Positions 1-8,262 are shown, numbered from the stretch's first letter. The stretch: DNA of 43,566 bases from Hyphomicrobiales bacterium (GCA_900471485.1 UCEU01000027.1:1-43566), one strand, 5' to 3'. The notes: generated from the sequence alone by a model not told the origin. Program-made: numbers and translations.

Positions 1-15
1 GGGCTTGCTGGGCGC

Positions 16-122
16 ACCCTCCCCACTAAGCCGAAGCCTCTCGACAGACGCTGATGGTATGAGAGGGCACAGAGGGCGCGACGAGTTAGCCCCTCCCCCT
101 TGTGGGGAGGGGTTGGGGAGGG
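16..122. repeat. Intergenic CCCTCCCC/GGGGAGGG palindromic repeat remnant
   Basis: The gap downstream of the PEP mutase-like gene holds a stem-loop at 90-112 with arms CCCCTCCCC and GGGGAGGGG and loop CTTGT. An inverted partner pair lies further apart: ACCCTCCCCA at 16-25 and TTGGGGAGGGGT at 113-124. The composition resembles short palindromic repeats that rhizobia scatter between genes, and differs from the larger element at 32468-32593. It could also help end transcription of the minus-strand gene, but no T-run follows the stem on that strand. The part left of it cannot be assigned to a gene. Confidence 0.45.
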
Positions 123-129
123 GTCTGCC

Positions 130-900
130 TTACAGCGCTCCGTAAACCGCGGCGGCAGCTTCCTTCAGCTTCTCCATCATCATCCGGTAAGGCCCCGGCC
201 CATAGCTGACACGGCTGACACCAAGCTTCACCAGCGTCTTCACATCAGGCGCGCTCGGCCGCATCATGATGTTCACCGGCAGCGGTGACGCCGCGCAGAT
301 CTTCTCGATCAAGGCTTCATCGATCAGCCACGGCACGAAGAAGCCATCGGCACCGGCGGCGGCATAGGCCTTGCCACGCTCGATCGCTTCCTCGACCAGG
401 CCGGCATGCTTCGACAGATCGCCTTCCCGCAAAAACAGGTCGGTGCGGGCATTGATGAAAAACGGGATGCCGCGACGATCAGCCATCTCGCGGATGGCGC
501 GGATGCGGGCGGCCTGTTGCTCGACCGGGTGCAGCCCATCGCCGCCAACCAGCTGATCCTCGAAATTGATACCGATCGCGCCGGCATCGATCAGTTGTTC
601 GACATTGGCGGCGGCGCCCGCGGGATCGGTGGAATAGGCACCCTCGAAATCGACGGAGAGCGGCAGGTCGTTGACCGCGGTGATCTGGCGGGTCGTTGAG
701 ACCAGCGCCTCCATCGGGATTTTCTCGCCATCGCCATAGCCCTGCGCGGCTGCAACCGACCAGCTTCCCGTCGCCAGCGCCTTGGCGCCAGCCTCGGTGA
801 CGGCCTTTGCCGTTCCCGCATCCCACACATTGTAGAGAACGACAGGGTTGCCCTTCCGGTGCAGCGCGCCGAACGTTTTTGCCTTCTCAGCCTGATTCAT
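130..900 (-). CDS. Isocitrate lyase/PEP mutase family protein
   Basis: This 256-residue protein belongs to the PEP mutase/isocitrate lyase superfamily, TIM-barrel enzymes that make or break C-C or P-C bonds in 2-oxo acids using Mg2+. Visible family signatures are NVWD (24-27), DFEGAY (84-89), FEDQ (113-116) and NARTD (150-154), which line the Mg/2-oxoacid site. The Lys-Lys-Cys-Gly-His loop of true isocitrate lyase is absent, so it is not the glyoxylate-cycle enzyme. The substrate cannot be read from the sequence; oxaloacetate hydrolase, carboxyvinyl-phosphonate-type or lyase roles are all possible. The ATG has a good ribosome site (AGGAGG a few bases upstream). It is divergent from the HAD nucleotidase gene, with a 120-base shared promoter region. 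Confidence 0.85.
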   Translation of the reverse strand: MNQAEKAKTFGALHRKGNPVVLYNVWDAGTAKAVTEAGAKALATGSWSVAAAQGYGDGEKIPMEALVSTTRQITAVNDLPLSVDFEGAYSTDPAGAAANVEQLIDAGAIGINFEDQLVGGDGLHPVEQQAARIRAIREMADRRGIPFFINARTDLFLREGDLSKHAGLVEEAIERGKAYAAAGADGFFVPWLIDEALIEKICAASPLPVNIMMRPSAPDVKTLVKLGVSRVSYGPGPYRMMMEKLKEAAAAVYGAL

Positions 901-1020
901 CTTCGCCTCCTCGTTTCTTGTGCCGGAAACCTAGTGTGATCGCGTCAGGCGATCAATCATCCGGCGTGAATGGTCGCATTCCGGATTTCAATCGAACGCC
1001 GCGCATGGCATAAGGCAGGC

Positions 1021-1728
1021 ATGAACAAGATAGATCGCGCCCCCTCCAAGACAGATTTCTCGCATGTGACAGAGTGGGTCTTCGACCTCGACAACACGCT
1101 CTATCCGCATCACGTCAATCTGTTCGCGCAGATCGACAAGAACATGACGGCCTATGTCTCGACGCTGCTGCAGATGGAACGCGACGAGGCGCGCAAGCTG
1201 CAGAAGCAGTATTACTATGATCACGGCACGACGCTGCAGGGGTTGATGATCCATCACGGCGTCGATCCCAACGACTTCCTCGAGAAGGCGCATGCGATCG
1301 ACTATTCCAGCCTGACGGCGCAGCCGGAACTGGGTGCCGCGATCAAGGCTCTGCCCGGCCGCAAGTTCATCTTCACCAACGGCAGCGTCAAGCATGCGGA
1401 AATGGCGGCAGGCGCGCTGGGCATCCTCGACCATTTCGACGACATCTTCGATATCGTCGCCGCCGAGTTCGTGCCGAAGCCGGCGCAGGAAACCTATGAC
1501 AAGTTCACGCAGCTGAAGCGCGTGGAGACGGGCAAGGCCGCGATGTTCGAGGACCTGCCGCGCAATCTGAAGGTGCCCAAGGCGCTCGGCATGCAGACGG
1601 TCCTGCTCGTTCCCAACAACCTCGAAGACACCGTCGTCGAATGGTGGGAGAAGACCAGCGGCGAGGACGACCATATCGACTTCGTGACCGACGATCTCAC
1701 TGATTTTCTTGAGAAGATCACCGGCTAA
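1021..1728 (+). CDS. HAD-family pyrimidine 5'-nucleotidase
   Basis: A 235-residue HAD hydrolase that should dephosphorylate nucleoside monophosphates through an aspartyl-phosphate. Motif I is DLDNTLY (22-28, nucleophile Asp22 and acid/base Asp24), motif II is FTNGS (118-122), motif III Lys lies in VPKP (151-154), and motif IV is FEDLPRN (from 176). A helical cap lies between motifs I and II. This pattern, including the tyrosine after DLDNTL, matches the SDT1/PynA-like pyrimidine 5'-nucleotidase group. The frame is open upstream to 970, but the ATG at 1021 is preceded by AAGG at proper spacing and begins where family members begin. It is divergent from the PEP mutase-like gene. The exact nucleotide preference is inferred from the family. 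Confidence 0.87.
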   Translation: MNKIDRAPSKTDFSHVTEWVFDLDNTLYPHHVNLFAQIDKNMTAYVSTLLQMERDEARKLQKQYYYDHGTTLQGLMIHHGVDPNDFLEKAHAIDYSSLTAQPELGAAIKALPGRKFIFTNGSVKHAEMAAGALGILDHFDDIFDIVAAEFVPKPAQETYDKFTQLKRVETGKAAMFEDLPRNLKVPKALGMQTVLLVPNNLEDTVVEWWEKTSGEDDHIDFVTDDLTDFLEKITG

Positions 1729-1760
1729 GTTACGAAAGTTTCATCCAGCTTACCGATGTT

Positions 1761-1783
1761 TAATTGGGCAACCCGCCCAATCA
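1761..1783. promoter_or_regulatory. Palindrome upstream of the EF-hand gene
   Basis: ATTGGGC and GCCCAAT form perfect seven-base arms around AACCC at 1763-1781; one base further out is mismatched and the next pairs again. The site lies 55 bases before the EF-hand protein's ATG and 33 bases after the HAD stop. No T-run follows, so an operator or 5'-leader hairpin is more likely than a terminator. The binding protein is unknown. Confidence 0.4.
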
Positions 1784-1838
1784 GCCCTACCTTTTCGTCT
1801 GTGATCCCCAATGAGATTACACACTGAAAGGAATTCAT

Positions 1839-2492
1839 ATGTCTCGGAACAAGCTGATACTGGCCGCACTCTCCTCCGTCCTGATCGTCGGTGCCGCAGC
1901 CGGCACCAGTGTTGCTGCACCCCACGACAAGAAGCACCACGGCCCCAAGCCGCACCACGCAATGATGGGCGGCGGCGGAATGGGCGGCGGGATGCGCGGT
2001 CCCATGATGCGCGAGGTCGTGTTCGTTCGCATGCTGCAGCAGTTCGACACGAACAAGGACGGCCAGATTTCCAAGGACGAAGCCAAGAACGGCATGGAAA
2101 CGATCTTCGCCGCGATCGACACCGACAAGGACGGCTCGCTGACGCCGGGCGAAATCCGCAAGTATCACGAAGCGCAGTTCGCCAAGTTCAAGGCGGCCGC
2201 CAAGGATGGCGCGGATAGTGACGACGATGTGGCCGCAGCACCTCCCGCCGACGGCGAAACGCCCCCGCCGCCACCTCCCGGCGGTCCTGAAGGTCGCCCC
2301 GAAGGCCACGGCATGCGCGGCCCGGGCATGATCCGCGAATTCATGATGATGCAGCGGATCGACACCGACGAGAACGGCCAGATTTCCAAGCAGGAAGCCG
2401 AAGCCGCCTTCGACAAGTTCTTCACGCGCATGGACACCAACAAGGACGGCGTGATCTCGATCGCCGACATGCCGGAACGCCCGTTCCTGTAA
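1839..2492 (+). CDS. Exported protein with four EF-hands
   Basis: A 217-residue protein with a typical Sec signal peptide (about residues 1-27, cleavage near VAA-AP), so the mature form should be periplasmic. Four canonical 12-residue EF-hand calcium loops are visible: starting D70 (DTNKDGQISKDE), D94 (DTDKDGSLTPGE), D175 (DTDENGQISKQE) and D199 (DTNKDGVISIAD, with Asp rather than Glu at position 12). They form two pairs separated by a proline-rich linker (about 135-155), with a His/Met/Gly-rich segment (33-57) after the signal. Likely role is Ca2+ buffering or sensing in the periplasm; the His/Met stretch might bind other metals (inference). The start has AAAGGA seven bases upstream. The gene stands alone between a palindrome and a terminator. 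It is shorter than and distinct from calsymin-type rhizobial EF-hand proteins. Confidence 0.88.
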   Translation: MSRNKLILAALSSVLIVGAAAGTSVAAPHDKKHHGPKPHHAMMGGGGMGGGMRGPMMREVVFVRMLQQFDTNKDGQISKDEAKNGMETIFAAIDTDKDGSLTPGEIRKYHEAQFAKFKAAAKDGADSDDDVAAAPPADGETPPPPPPGGPEGRPEGHGMRGPGMIREFMMMQRIDTDENGQISKQEAEAAFDKFFTRMDTNKDGVISIADMPERPFL

Positions 2493-2515
2493 GACGAGAC
2501 ACAGCCGATGAGGGA

Positions 2516-2545
2516 GCCCGCCGCGACGATCGCGGCGGGCTTTTC
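2516..2545 (+). terminator. Rho-independent terminator of the EF-hand gene
   Basis: GCCCGCCGCG (2516-2525) and CGCGGCGGGC (2531-2540) form a perfect ten-pair stem with loop ACGAT, followed by TTTTC. It lies 23 bases after the EF-hand stop codon and only seven bases before the -35 box of the next module, insulating it from read-through. Confidence 0.85.
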
Positions 2546-2551
2546 GTCCAA

Positions 2552-2580
2552 TTGAAATACCCAAGTTGTTGGGTTACTCT
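2552..2580 (+). promoter_or_regulatory. Promoter with embedded operator for the DUF4160-DUF2442 module
   Basis: TTGAAA (2552-2557) and TACTCT (2575-2580) form a sigma-70-like promoter with an exact 17-base spacer. Inside that spacer sits an inverted repeat, ACCCAA (2559-2564) and TTGGGT (2569-2574) around GTTG, so a bound repressor would block RNA polymerase. The start expected about seven bases after the -10 box falls on the ATG at 2587, and no Shine-Dalgarno sequence precedes that ATG, suggesting a leaderless transcript. The geometry is typical of autoregulated two-gene modules. Transcription start and repressor are inferred. Confidence 0.55.
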
Positions 2581-2586
2581 TCTGGT

Positions 2587-2814
2587 ATGGTCACGGTCCT
2601 ACGCCAGCATGGAATGCGCTTCGTGATCTACACGGCGGATCATGAGCCTGCGCATGTCCACGTCATCGGAGACGGGGAAGCACGCATCGACATCATCGAT
2701 CTCAAGGTCATAACGCAGGGCGGGATGTCCGACCGCGACGTACGCCGGGCGATGACGGTCGTGGAAGAAAACCGCCAACTGCTGCTCGATACCTGGAGGC
2801 ACTATCATGGTTGA
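2587..2814 (+). CDS. DUF4160 domain protein (putative toxin-antitoxin-like partner)
   Basis: A 75-residue protein of the DUF4160 family, recognised by its N-terminal MVTVLRQHGMRF and the conserved HEPAHVHV block (residues 19-26), with further acidic and basic residues in a small alpha/beta fold. The cluster of histidines (8, 19, 23, 25) could bind metal or act catalytically, but no activity is established from sequence. A TTG codon at 2566 would extend the frame seven residues, but it lies inside the promoter/operator; the ATG at 2587 fits the family start and the predicted transcription start. Its last eight bases overlap the DUF2442 gene. DUF4160 and DUF2442 genes often sit side by side in bacteria, which suggests a paired, possibly toxin-antitoxin, function; this is inference. 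Confidence 0.82.
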   Translation: MVTVLRQHGMRFVIYTADHEPAHVHVIGDGEARIDIIDLKVITQGGMSDRDVRRAMTVVEENRQLLLDTWRHYHG

Positions 2815-3220
2815 GGTCACCGACGCCGAACTCGCGCAGGCAAAGCAACGCTGGGAAACGGAGCGTGCCGAGCGGCCGATACCCGCATCGGTTCGCTTCG
2901 ACACCGCTTCGGAACGCATCATCCTCGATTTCACCAATGGCGCATCATTTATCTTCCCCGCGCGAGCGCTGCAGGGATTGGAAGAGGCAACCGTTGCGGA
3001 GCTTTCGGAAGTCGAGCTGCTCGGAGAGACCGGCCTTCACTGGGAAAGCCTTGATGCCGACTACACGATTTCAGGTCTGATGAACGGCGTGTTCGGCACC
3101 AGGAGCTTCATGGAGGCGCAACGCCGTGGCGGGCAATCCCGGTCGCCCGCGAAGGCGGCTGCAAGCCGGGCGAACGGCGCCAAGGGCGGCCGGCCGAAGA
3201 AGGCCGGCGACGCCCCCTGA
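2807..3220 (+). CDS. DUF2442 domain protein (putative antitoxin-like partner)
   Basis: A 137-residue protein with a DUF2442 domain (about residues 23-105), the fold named after Nitrosomonas NE0471, containing the strand pattern around ERIILDFTNGASFIFPARAL and LHWESLDADYTISGLM. An N-terminal charged helix precedes it. The tail (about 108-137) is basic and low-complexity, ending in NGAKGGRPKK, resembling DNA-contacting tails of small regulators. Translation should be strong: GGAGG (2795-2799) lies seven bases before the ATG, inside the upstream gene, in contrast to the apparently leaderless first gene. If the pair is a toxin-antitoxin module this is the better candidate for antitoxin and repressor, because of its basic tail and favoured translation (inference). 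Confidence 0.82.
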   Translation: MVEVTDAELAQAKQRWETERAERPIPASVRFDTASERIILDFTNGASFIFPARALQGLEEATVAELSEVELLGETGLHWESLDADYTISGLMNGVFGTRSFMEAQRRGGQSRSPAKAAASRANGAKGGRPKKAGDAP

Positions 3221-3227
3221 GCGCGCC

Positions 3228-4094
3228 CTATTCCGGGTGTTCGTAGTATTCCTGGATGATCTTCCAGGCGGCATCGGCGGTGTCGACGAAGCTGATCAGC
3301 TTGACGTCGTCAGGGGCAATGGTGCCGAATTCGGCGAGCGCCTCGAAATTGATGATGCTCTTCCAGAACTTCTCGCCGAAGAGAATGAGCGGCATCTTTT
3401 CCATGCGGCCGGTCTGGATCAGCGTCAGGCATTCGAAGAACTCGTCCATGGTACCGAAGCCGCCGGGGAAGACGGCGATCGCCTTGGCGCGCACCATGAA
3501 GTGCATTTTGCGGATGGCGAAGTAGTGGAAGTTGAAGCTGAGCTCCGGCGTTACGTAGACGTTCGGCGCCTGCTCGTGCGGCAGCACGATGTTGAGGCCG
3601 ATCGAGGGCGCGCCCTCGTCGGCAGCACCTCGGTTGCCGGCTTCCATGACGCCGGGGCCGCCGCCGGTGACGACGACATATTCGTGGAAATCGAAACCGG
3701 CCGCGTATTTCGAGCAGAGGCGCGCGAATTTGCGCGCTTCGTCGTAATAGACGGATGCCGCCTCAAGATTGGCGCGCTGGGTTTCGTTGCGGGCCGCCCA
3801 GGCGCTCTGGCCGGGTGCGGGAATACGGGCGCCGCCGAACATCACGACGGTTGATTTGATGCCGCGTTCCGTCAGCAGCATTTCCGGCTTCATCAGTTCC
3901 AGCTGCAGCCTTATCGGGCGCAGTTCCTCGCGGCACAGGAAATCCTCGTCGGCATAGGCAAGGCGGTAGGCGGGCGAAAGCGTCTGCGGCGTCTTCGGCA
4001 CGGCTTCCGCGCGCTGCCGGTCGGTCTCACTCGATTTCAACGGATCCCAGACGCCATCCTTGCGCCGCAGCCTGCCGTTCTTTCCCTTTGCCAT
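3228..4094 (-). CDS. LOG family protein (cytokinin-activating phosphoribohydrolase-like, TIGR00730)
   Basis: A 288-residue Rossmann-fold protein of the LOG/'lysine decarboxylase-like' family, whose studied members hydrolyse nucleoside 5'-monophosphates such as cytokinin ribotides or AMP to base plus ribose 5-phosphate. The hallmark motifs are GGGPGVMEAGNRGA and PGGFGTMDEFFE, which together bind the phosphoribose and supply catalytic Arg and Glu. It is the longer form, with about 80 residues ahead of the Rossmann core. True substrate in this organism is unknown; despite the old name it is not a lysine decarboxylase. A TTG at 4103 could start translation, but the ATG at 4094 is preferred. It is convergent with the DUF2442 gene (gap of seven bases) and divergent from dapD. 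Confidence 0.85.
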   Translation of the reverse strand: MAKGKNGRLRRKDGVWDPLKSSETDRQRAEAVPKTPQTLSPAYRLAYADEDFLCREELRPIRLQLELMKPEMLLTERGIKSTVVMFGGARIPAPGQSAWAARNETQRANLEAASVYYDEARKFARLCSKYAAGFDFHEYVVVTGGGPGVMEAGNRGAADEGAPSIGLNIVLPHEQAPNVYVTPELSFNFHYFAIRKMHFMVRAKAIAVFPGGFGTMDEFFECLTLIQTGRMEKMPLILFGEKFWKSIINFEALAEFGTIAPDDVKLISFVDTADAAWKIIQEYYEHPE

Positions 4095-4289
4095 GTCTTG
4101 CAATGCCTTTCAGTACCGCCGGCAAACGCTGCCGGTGTGTCGTTTCATGCCTGTGATCGGGAGATCGATCCCGCCCCGAAAAATCATTCCATTTTAGCCC
4201 TGCATGCGATAGAGCAGATCGCATCCCGCCAATCACAATTCCCGGAGGCCTCAGCCTCCACGATAAAGATCGAAGTTTAAGGAATTCTC

Positions 4290-5150
<861 letters not shown>

Positions 5151-5165
5151 TCCTCGCTTTCTGGA

Positions 5166-5189
5166 CCGGCGTCGGCTCTTCGACGCCGG
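5166..5189. other. Strong hairpin between dapD and dapE
   Basis: CCGGCGTCG (5166-5174) and CGACGCCGG (5181-5189) form a perfect nine-pair stem with loop GCTCTT, 15 bases after the dapD stop. There is no downstream T-run, so it is probably not a full intrinsic terminator; it may stabilise the dapD 3' end or partly attenuate read-through into dapE. Confidence 0.45.
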
Positions 5190-5293
5190 GCTCACGCTTG
5201 CCGAGCGCAGTCCCGGCAAGCCCTGGGGCGGATTTCGCCGCACAACTCCACCTTGCCTTTTCTTTGCCACTACCGCCGGATACCTCCAGTTTC

Positions 5294-6487
5294 ATGACCG
5301 CTACCGATCCCGTCGCCAATCTCCAGACCCTGATCCGCTGCCCATCCGTGACGCCCGCCGAAGGCGGCGCGCTGACGGCGCTGGATGCGATGCTCTCGCC
5401 GCTCGGCTTCAAGGTGGACAAGGTGATGGCGACCGAGCCGGGCACGCCCGACATCGAGAACCTCTACGCCCGCCTCGGCAACGACGGCCCGCACCTGATG
5501 TTCGCGGGGCATACCGACGTGGTGCCCGTCGGCGACGAGGCGGCATGGACGCACGCGCCCTTCGCCGCCGAGATCGCCAATGGCGAGCTGTTCGGCCGCG
5601 GCGCGGTGGACATGAAGGGCGGGATCGCCTGCTTCGTGGCGGCGGTTGCCCGCTATGTCGGAAAGCACGGCGCGCCGAAAGGATCGATCTCCTTCCTGAT
5701 CACCGGCGACGAGGAAGGCCCCGCCATCAACGGCACGACCAAGCTCCTCAAATGGGCCGCCGAACGCGGCGAGCGCTGGGACGCCTGCCTCGTGGGCGAG
5801 CCGACCAATCCGGACAGGCTCGGCGACATGATCAAGATCGGCCGTCGCGGTTCGCTGTCGGGCAGGATCACGGTGCACGGCGTGCAGGGCCATGCGGCCT
5901 ATCCGCATCTCGCCGACAATCCGGTGCGCGGCATCCTGCAGCTGACGCAATCGCTGATGGACCCGCCATTCGACGGCGGCACCGAGAACTTCCAGCCATC
6001 CAATCTCGAAGTGACGACGATCGACGTCGGCAACACCGCCACCAACGTCATCCCGGCGCGGGCCTCGGCGAGCTTCAACATCCGTTTCAACGACACCTGG
6101 ACGGCGGAGAGCCTGCAGCAGGAGATCATCCGGCGCCTCGACGACGCCGCCGCGCACGGTTCGCTGCGCCCCGGCCGTGAGCCGTTGCGTTACGATATCG
6201 TCTGGGCCGAGCGCCCGAGCCACGTGTTCCTGACGCGTAACAATGCGCTGATCGCCTCGCTGTCGTCGGCCGTCGAGAGCGTGACCGGGCAGGCCCCGAA
6301 GCTTTCCACGACCGGCGGCACATCCGACGCCCGCTTCATCAAGGACTATTGCCCCGTCGTCGAATTCGGTCTTGTGGGGCAGACAATGCACATGGTCGAC
6401 GAGCGCGTCGCCGTCGCCGACCTCGAAAGCCTGACCGTCATCTACCAAACCTTCATCGAGCGCTGGTTCGAGAATGCCGGGGTTTAG
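5294..6487 (+). CDS. dapE: Succinyl-diaminopimelate desuccinylase
   Basis: DapE, a di-zinc M20 amidohydrolase, removes succinate from N-succinyl-LL-diaminopimelate to give LL-diaminopimelate, feeding both lysine and peptidoglycan. The 397-residue protein shows the metal and catalytic motifs GHTDVVPVGD, RGAVDMKGG and TGDEEGPAINGT near the N-terminal third, then the dimerisation/lid domain, and returns with STTGGTSDARF and the C-terminal QTMHMVDERV histidine ligand segment. The frame is open back to 5198, but the ATG at 5294 gives the family N-terminus (MTATDPVANLQTLIRCPSVT). The 3' end overlaps the next membrane-protein gene by 14 bases, implying coupled translation. Confidence 0.97.
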   Translation: MTATDPVANLQTLIRCPSVTPAEGGALTALDAMLSPLGFKVDKVMATEPGTPDIENLYARLGNDGPHLMFAGHTDVVPVGDEAAWTHAPFAAEIANGELFGRGAVDMKGGIACFVAAVARYVGKHGAPKGSISFLITGDEEGPAINGTTKLLKWAAERGERWDACLVGEPTNPDRLGDMIKIGRRGSLSGRITVHGVQGHAAYPHLADNPVRGILQLTQSLMDPPFDGGTENFQPSNLEVTTIDVGNTATNVIPARASASFNIRFNDTWTAESLQQEIIRRLDDAAAHGSLRPGREPLRYDIVWAERPSHVFLTRNNALIASLSSAVESVTGQAPKLSTTGGTSDARFIKDYCPVVEFGLVGQTMHMVDERVAVADLESLTVIYQTFIERWFENAGV

Positions 6488-7070
6488 GGAGGTCCAATAT
6501 TATCTGGCAGGGCTGTGGCTGCTGATCCGCATGGATCCGCGCGGCTTCCGCTTTCTGGATATGTCGGAGCGCGGCGTCAGCCGCTCCTTCTGGGCGATCT
6601 TCTGGTGCATGCCGCCGATGGGCATTTCCTGGCTCTGGTGGCGCCAAGCCTTCCTGCAGAACATGCCGCCACATACCGATGTCGGGCTGCTCTTCTACTT
6701 CCGCCTCGGCCTTGTCGAAGTTTCCAACTGGGTTGCTCCTCTGGTGCTCGCAGGCCTGCTGCTGCTTGCCATCAAGAAAGGCGAGCGCTTCGCGCCCGTC
6801 GTCGTCAGCATCAACTGGCTGGGCGTGCCGCTTGCCTATATCAACGGGCTCTTGCTGGCGCTCGTCTACTTCGTCCCCGGCTCCATCAGCTTCGTGTCTA
6901 TCCTGCTGTTGATCTTCATGTTCGCGCAGATCTTCGCGCTGGCGCGTATCCTGAGGATGATCTTCTTCGGCAATGGTCTTATCGTCGGCGCGCTGACACT
7001 GGCGCTGTTCGTGCCGTCGCTGATGCTGTCGGAATACCTGCAGCGTTTCCTCGGCATCTATCCCGTTTAG
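6474..7070 (+). CDS. Conserved integral membrane protein downstream of dapE
   Basis: A 198-residue hydrophobic protein of unknown function. After a short amphipathic N-terminus (YYLAGLWLLIRMDPRGFRFLDM) it has about four or five membrane segments, including a Trp/Met-rich one near 40-60, long ones near 85-102 and 110-135, and two in the last 65 residues. I see no catalytic motif; the overall layout recalls Yip1-like or transporter-accessory membrane proteins, but I do not assign one. The ATG lies inside the dapE 3' end (14-base overlap), so it is translated with dapE and may have an envelope role linked to peptidoglycan precursor supply (inference). It is convergent with arsC, with three bases between stop codons. 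Confidence 0.8.
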   Translation: MPGFREVQYYLAGLWLLIRMDPRGFRFLDMSERGVSRSFWAIFWCMPPMGISWLWWRQAFLQNMPPHTDVGLLFYFRLGLVEVSNWVAPLVLAGLLLLAIKKGERFAPVVVSINWLGVPLAYINGLLLALVYFVPGSISFVSILLLIFMFAQIFALARILRMIFFGNGLIVGALTLALFVPSLMLSEYLQRFLGIYPV

Positions 7071-7073
7071 CCG

Positions 7074-7478
7074 CTATTTTGAGCGGACCACCTCGCCGTC
7101 TTCCTTGGTGAAGACACCGATGTCGGCGTTGGGCAAGATTTCCAGAACGGTCTCGGACGGACGGCAGAGGCGGGTGCCTTTTTCCGTGACGACGATCGGG
7201 CGATTGATCAGGATCGGGTGGGCCATCATGGCGTCGAGCAGTTGATTGTCGGTCAGCGCGGGGTCGCCAAGGCCGAGTTCCGCGTAGGGCGTGCCCTTTT
7301 CGCGGAGCAGGGCGCGGACGGACAGGCCCGTGGCTGCGATCAGGCCGACCAGGGTTTCGCGCGTCGGCGGCGTCTTCAGGTAATCAATGACGACAGGCTC
7401 CTCGCCCGACTGGCGGATCATCGCCAGCGTGTTGCGCGAGGTGCCGCAGGCGGGGTTATGATAGATCGTCGTCTTCAT
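7074..7478 (-). CDS. arsC: Arsenate reductase, glutaredoxin-coupled (ArsC family)
   Basis: A 134-residue thioredoxin-fold protein of the ArsC/Spx superfamily. The active-site loop HNPACGTSRNTL places the catalytic cysteine at residue 11, as in the plasmid R773-type enzyme, and the basic segment around residues 93-94 and 106 (INRPIVV, CRPSE) supplies the arsenate-binding arginines. It would reduce arsenate to arsenite with glutathione/glutaredoxin. There is no ars operon here (no arsR, arsB or arsH). Its start lies within the 3' end of truA (23-base overlap), so it is the last gene of the def-fmt-truA cluster. A broader redox role cannot be excluded. Confidence 0.92.
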   Translation of the reverse strand: MKTTIYHNPACGTSRNTLAMIRQSGEEPVVIDYLKTPPTRETLVGLIAATGLSVRALLREKGTPYAELGLGDPALTDNQLLDAMMAHPILINRPIVVTEKGTRLCRPSETVLEILPNADIGVFTKEDGEVVRSK

Positions 7479-8262
7479 CGCGCTGTTCCGGCCTACTGCT
7501 TCTGTCGGTGATCACGTCGGGATAATCCACCTGCATGAAATAGAGTCCGTCGGGCGGCGCGACAGGGCCACAGGCCTTGCGGTCGCGCGCGTCGAGGGCG
7601 GCCCGGACGTCGTCGACAGTCCACTTCCCCTCGCCCGCCAGCTTCAGCGTGCCGGCGAATGAGCGTATCTGGTTGTGAAGGAAGCTCTGCGCGGTGGCGC
7701 GGATCTCGATCAGGTCACCTGATCGCGTCACGTCCAGCCGGTCGAGCGTGCGCACGGGGCTGTTTGCCTGGCAATGCGCCGAGCGGAAGGTGGTGAAATC
7801 ATGCCGGCCGACCAGCGTCTGGGCGGCGGCGTGCATCGCCTCGTGATCGAGCGGCTTCGGCACCCACCAGGCCTTGCCGGCTTCTATGGCCAGCGGCGCG
7901 CGGCGGGTGATGATGCGATAGAGATAGTGGCGGCGGAGCGCCGAGAAGCGGGCGTCGAAGAATTCGCTGGCCGTCTCGATGTCGACGATCGACACGCGCT
8001 CGGCGGCGAGCCGCAGATGCGCATTGAGCGCGTTCTGCAGCTTGAAGGGCGACCATTCCCTTTCGAGATCGGCATGGATGACCTGCCCCATGGCATGAAC
8101 GCCGGAATCCGTGCGGCCGGCGCCGCGGATCGAGACCTTCTGGCCCGAGAGGGACAGGATCGCCTTTTCGATCGCCCCCTGCACCGAGGGGCCGTTGTCC
8201 TGCCGCTGCCAGCCGACATAGGGCGCGCCGTCATATTCGACGGTCATGCGATAGCGCGGCAT
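7456..8262 (-). CDS. truA: tRNA pseudouridine(38-40) synthase
   Basis: TruA isomerises uridines 38, 39 and 40 in the anticodon stem-loop of many tRNAs. The 268-residue protein has the N-terminal YDGAPYVGWQRQ motif and the catalytic GRTDSGVHA loop, with nucleophile Asp52, followed by the second half-domain (HDFTTFRSAHCQ, FLHNQIRSFAG). Its acidic C-terminal tail (last 16 residues) is encoded over the start of arsC. Its ATG overlaps the fmt stop codon by one base (TGATG), a typical coupled junction. Confidence 0.96.
   Translation of the reverse strand: MPRYRMTVEYDGAPYVGWQRQDNGPSVQGAIEKAILSLSGQKVSIRGAGRTDSGVHAMGQVIHADLEREWSPFKLQNALNAHLRLAAERVSIVDIETASEFFDARFSALRRHYLYRIITRRAPLAIEAGKAWWVPKPLDHEAMHAAAQTLVGRHDFTTFRSAHCQANSPVRTLDRLDVTRSGDLIEIRATAQSFLHNQIRSFAGTLKLAGEGKWTVDDVRAALDARDRKACGPVAPPDGLYFMQVDYPDVITDRSSRPEQRDEDDDLS

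Noticed and set aside
5166..5189. Riboswitch (lysine type) before dapE
   Set aside because: Only a simple hairpin is visible; nothing resembles the large conserved lysine riboswitch core.
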